A DNA stretch of 64,000 bases from Piper betle. Taxonomy: Eukaryota; Streptophyta; Magnoliopsida; Piperales; Piperaceae. Positions 61,169-64,000 of this stretch are shown here, one piece after another. Within the stretch, counting starts at the first letter, position 1; each line of letters begins with the position of its first letter. The translations under genes and the position numbers were made by a program. The notes below the pieces were generated by a model. The model saw nothing but the letters and a program-made list of their open reading frames with translations. It had not been told where the DNA came from and ran no database searches. The DNA lies in NCBI GenBank assembly GCA_033002965.1, contig JAURVB010008563.1:1-64000 (forward strand), given 5' to 3'.

Positions 61169-63216
61169 CTTTGAAATTGAAATTAAAAGTGCTAGGTAAT
61201 AAGTAACATATGAAATCATAAAATTATTAACTTACTTGATAATTAGAGACTTAGTGTAATTGTTGAGATGAATGTCATGTTTGATTAGATTCATGTATAC
61301 ATGTGGATATGCTAGTTATATAGGTGTGCATCATATATGTATGAGCGTTAGTAAATAGTTATGTTCATGTGGGTTCGTTACATGAGCTCACCGTCTAGGC
61401 ACGAGACTGCGCTTGGAGCTTATGACAGGTCCATTAGGACACGCTTCTCAGGTTTTATCGCTCTACTCCATCGGTGATTTGATTTATTGATCGTAGGACG
61501 TGTTAGGTGGATGATTTATTGGACCCCACCTAACACGTGTCATCTGGTCAATTGTTTTTGAAATTAATAACCCTCAAGGAAGAGATCCCTCGAGCTTATT
61601 TTCGAAAATAAGATCCACCTCAAATTGCCTTCGGGCCTATTATAATAAATCATGACCCAACCCTATAAATAATTTTATCGAGTTTCCAATGAGATAAAAG
61701 AAGATGAGTTGACTTGCACGTGCCATGAGCGGATGCCGTGACAGTCAAAGTGGTCTCTGGATTAGTGCCAGCAGACTGTTCCATTCCCGAGGGATCCTGA
61801 CAACTTCGCGTTTGAGTTCCTCACACCTGGAGAACGTGGAGGTTAACGGGCACTGTTTAGTACAGCGCATGTCCTGACTTGTGGTTCAAAGGGTACTAAA
61901 GGCGACTGCCTGAGAGTACTCGGCCTTCGTGCTCAAGGCCAGGAGAAATATGGAGGTAAGGAGATGGCTTAGGATAAAGTTTCACGAGAAGTACTGAAAA
62001 AGAAGTGTCGAGAGCGGCACAGTACCAGATAGATCAGGATGCTGTTGAGTTAGCTGCTCGATGGCTCCTCTGTAGTGCCCTTATGAGAGTTCTTGAGGAA
62101 GATATATGATTGTTTACTTTTCATGAGAGTTTGCTCTCATGTTCCAGTTTGATATTAGTTATTTCCGGACCAGTGACACCCGTTGCTGACATTTTTCTAC
62201 TATATGTAGGTGAGGATGATGAATGGTGTATGCCGGCCTTGACGAAGGATTAGTATTTGCATTGCACACACATACCTGGCGCCGCGCCGACTTTTGCGTA
62301 AGATATGATCTGGGTTGAATGATGCTTGGTGATATACATGGTTGTGTACATATGCATGAGCTATGAGACTTGTAGGTCTTTTCTTAGAAATGTATGAATT
62401 TCTTAGAAATGTTTTGGAAATGTTCTAATGTCCAGGAATGATCAGCTATATTGAGTTGAAATGAACAAAAACGTAATGAGCATGAATTGCAGGTGGGCGA
62501 GATGCCAATTATAATATGTATGGATGATTTGAATTCTATTGCAATATGAATTATTGTTTTATATATATACTATATTGTGTCGTATTTTAACAAGTCCCCT
62601 TATTGCATTTTTAGGGGAGGTTCTGTCCGTTTTATTCTAGGTTTTATGAATTTTGTTGCTATTTTAATTATTTTGGTGTGTAGTTATTATCATAACATTC
62701 ACGTAGTATTATGTTAGGGTGTTGCATCTCATTCATATATTATTTGCGCATTAGCAGCGTGCTCCATCTTGAGACATCAAGAGGGTTTTGTTGTAGCCTT
62801 TTAGGTTTTAGGTCAGCCAACTTAATCAATTTACGAGTAGTTCGATCCTTTATAAAAGTTATGGTATGGGTTGAGAGTGGACCGAATTGGGGTGTTACAG
62901 GCATTGACTGAACCAAATCCGCCAAGTACTTTAAATTTTCATGCCAAACCCTATTATTTACCGTTTAGCAAACCCAAACCCGACCGCTATAAAACAAATA
63001 CTTGGTTCCAAACCTAAACTATTAGGGTTTGGTCTGGTTAGGTTTTGCGAATACCTGATGCAACATGCACGTCTAGTGAAGGGGGGACGATTTACCTGAC
63101 ATAAGAATTGTTAGATTAGTCTTAGGGCAGGCTGATGACATAAAACCTTATTTTTCAAGCTAACTTTTAAAATAAGAGAAGCCCATGAAAATTTATTGGA
63201 TTCAAATTGGCCCTCA

Positions 63217-64000
63217 TATGAACTAACATGAACAGTAAACATAATATGAACCGTGAGTGTTCGGTTTAGTTCAATTATATCAAACTTTAGCTCAATATAT
63301 TTAAGCTCAATAAAATACTCGGCTTGACTTTGTTCATGCAATATATTCAATGTCAAGTTTTTCCTATAAGTTAATTATTTCTATACCATCAACAATTATT
63401 TACATGAAAGTATTACCGATATGTAACATGTTACTTAATTACTAACTATTTGGCTAGTTTAATAGTAGCTAATAACTAGTAATTTCCTAATAATTGATGC
63501 AAACTACTTATTAATGGATATTTAGTACTACTTGCTATTAAATGTCAAAAACTTGGCTACTTACAAGGTTATAATCAAGTAAAGTCATTTTACAAGCACA
63601 ATGTGTTCTCAATTCGGCTTAAAAGTGTATATATATGGTTCAATAATATTTTGAAATTTTATCACTTTTAAATGTGAATTGAATGATCTGAATGTAAAAA
63701 ATGACTTTGAATTCAATCTAACCATCAAATTGTTTGGTTTGGCTCGATTTGAATCAAAACATAATTAAAACCAAATAAAAATTGAGCGAATGATTGTTCA
63801 ACTCGAGCTTGGATCAAAATATATAACCCAATAATAAACCAAGCTTGAAGAAAATACTTTAGAAACAAACTGAATATAAAAAAAGTGGTGGTGGACTCAT
63901 TTTCGCCTCTTTTCAGCACCTATCCTTATAATGGGTGAGCTGCTCAATGTTAGATTTCACGACGATTGTTCAATGAATTAATGCGTGAATCAAGAAAATA
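63217..64000. other. Intergenic, with degenerate hAT-like motif clusters
   Basis: No gene seen. 63250-63360 and 63730-63850 carry TTTAGCTCAATA, CTCGGCTTGACT and AACTCGAGCTTGG words like those in the hAT-type family at 4619. A frame on the minus strand at 63725-63919 has no recognisable product. Confidence 0.4.

Larger units (their letters stand above)
56820..62899 (+). mobile_element. Large solo LTR (third layer), 3.09 kb, split by another
   Basis: It runs from TGTAAAACCTGCGACTCGAG (56820) to GGGGTGTTACA (62899), with 56820-58174 and 61169-62899 belonging to this copy. GGTAT before and GGCAT after agree at 4 of 5. The second part matches the inner LTR from ACGAGACTGCGCTTGGAGC onward, and its last part matches 1-171. 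No internal retroelement genes or primer site follow it. A long frame at 57232-57921 lies in its GC-rich block; its Pro/Arg-rich translation looks compositional. Confidence 0.85.
56786..63075 (+). mobile_element. hAT-like element (second layer), interrupted by LTRs
   Basis: The left end TAGGGGTGCC (56786) and, on the minus strand from 63075, TAGACGTGCA match at 7 of 10. The flanks GTGAGGGG (56778-56785) and GTGAAGGG (63076-63083) agree at 7 of 8, as for an aged hAT target duplication. The element proper is 56786-56819 plus 62900-63075, about 210 bp, with GGTTGGGTTTGG and CCAAACCC-type motifs. Confidence 0.55.
56549..63216 (+). mobile_element. TRIM-like short LTR element (outermost layer of a nest)
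   Basis: Short direct repeats: 56549-56680 and 63109-63216 share TGTTRGATTAG near the start and TTCAAGCTAACTTTTAAAAT, TTTATTGGAT and CAAATTGG/CAAATTAG later. Right after the left repeat, TGGTATCAAAGC (56684-56695) matches 11 of 12 bases of the initiator tRNA-Met primer-binding site. A purine-rich GTGAAGGGGGGA (63076-63087) precedes the right repeat. The internal region without later insertions is only a few hundred bp, with no coding, as in TRIM elements. Ends and target duplication are not exact. Confidence 0.5.

Noticed and set aside
1..64000. CRISPR arrays, operons, integrons or phage-type systems
   Set aside because: The introns, SINE, LTRs and gene content are those of a plant nuclear genome; no regular spacer array or bacterial gene was seen.

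Overview
The window is nuclear DNA of a flowering plant. Introns are GT-AG, AT-rich intergenic space dominates, and the plant-type genes (a GT-2-like trihelix factor, a DUF248/PMT methyltransferase, a receptor-like cytoplasmic kinase) sit among solo LTRs, hAT-like and foldback elements and an Au-type SINE. The kinase and trihelix exons are GC-rich while the E2 and methyltransferase genes are AT-rich. Such bimodality is common in monocots, but the species cannot be fixed from the sequence.

Layout. 1-171 is the 3' end of a large LTR. 2203-3302 (-) is a two-exon receptor-like cytoplasmic kinase broken by two 1-base losses in G/C runs. 4619-10794 is repeat-dominated: a 621-bp hAT-type element with a perfect 8-bp target duplication, a 2.8-kb (TA)n-flanked element carrying about 17 copies of a TGACTCGAGTCA-type motif, a second hAT-like element and a (TAA)n tract. 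10929-12439 (+) is a small BORCS8-like gene with an Au-type SINE in intron 2, followed by a broken exon-like remnant. 14333-14464 is a near-perfect 64-bp-arm hairpin. 15392-16326 (-) is a complete five-exon NEDD8-conjugating E2 (UBC12/RCE1 type) with a 1.8-kb 5'-UTR intron. 18.3-30 kb has no recognisable gene. 30563-31358 is an almost perfect palindrome about 800 bp long inside a (TA)n tract. 32742-36213 is a hAT-like element split by a 2.9-kb solo LTR with a perfect 5-bp target duplication. 37153-37709 is a third (TA)n-flanked inverted-repeat element.

40587-43324 (+) is a three-exon GT-2-like trihelix factor of 732 aa with both DNA-binding domains. 43.3-53 kb is gene-poor. 53552-55893 (+) is a five-exon Golgi-type PMT methyltransferase of 631 aa, followed by a truncated paralogous fragment. 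56549-63216 reads as a four-layer nest: a short TRIM-like LTR element, containing a hAT-like element, containing a ~3.1-kb solo LTR, containing a ~3.0-kb solo LTR of the same family.

The genes are unrelated housekeeping or regulatory genes: neddylation, lysosome/vacuole positioning, transcription, cell-wall methylation and signalling. They do not form a pathway cluster. The most unusual content is the repeat fraction: the (TA)n-targeting inverted-repeat family, its long palindrome, and the motif array that shares sequence with the large LTR family.
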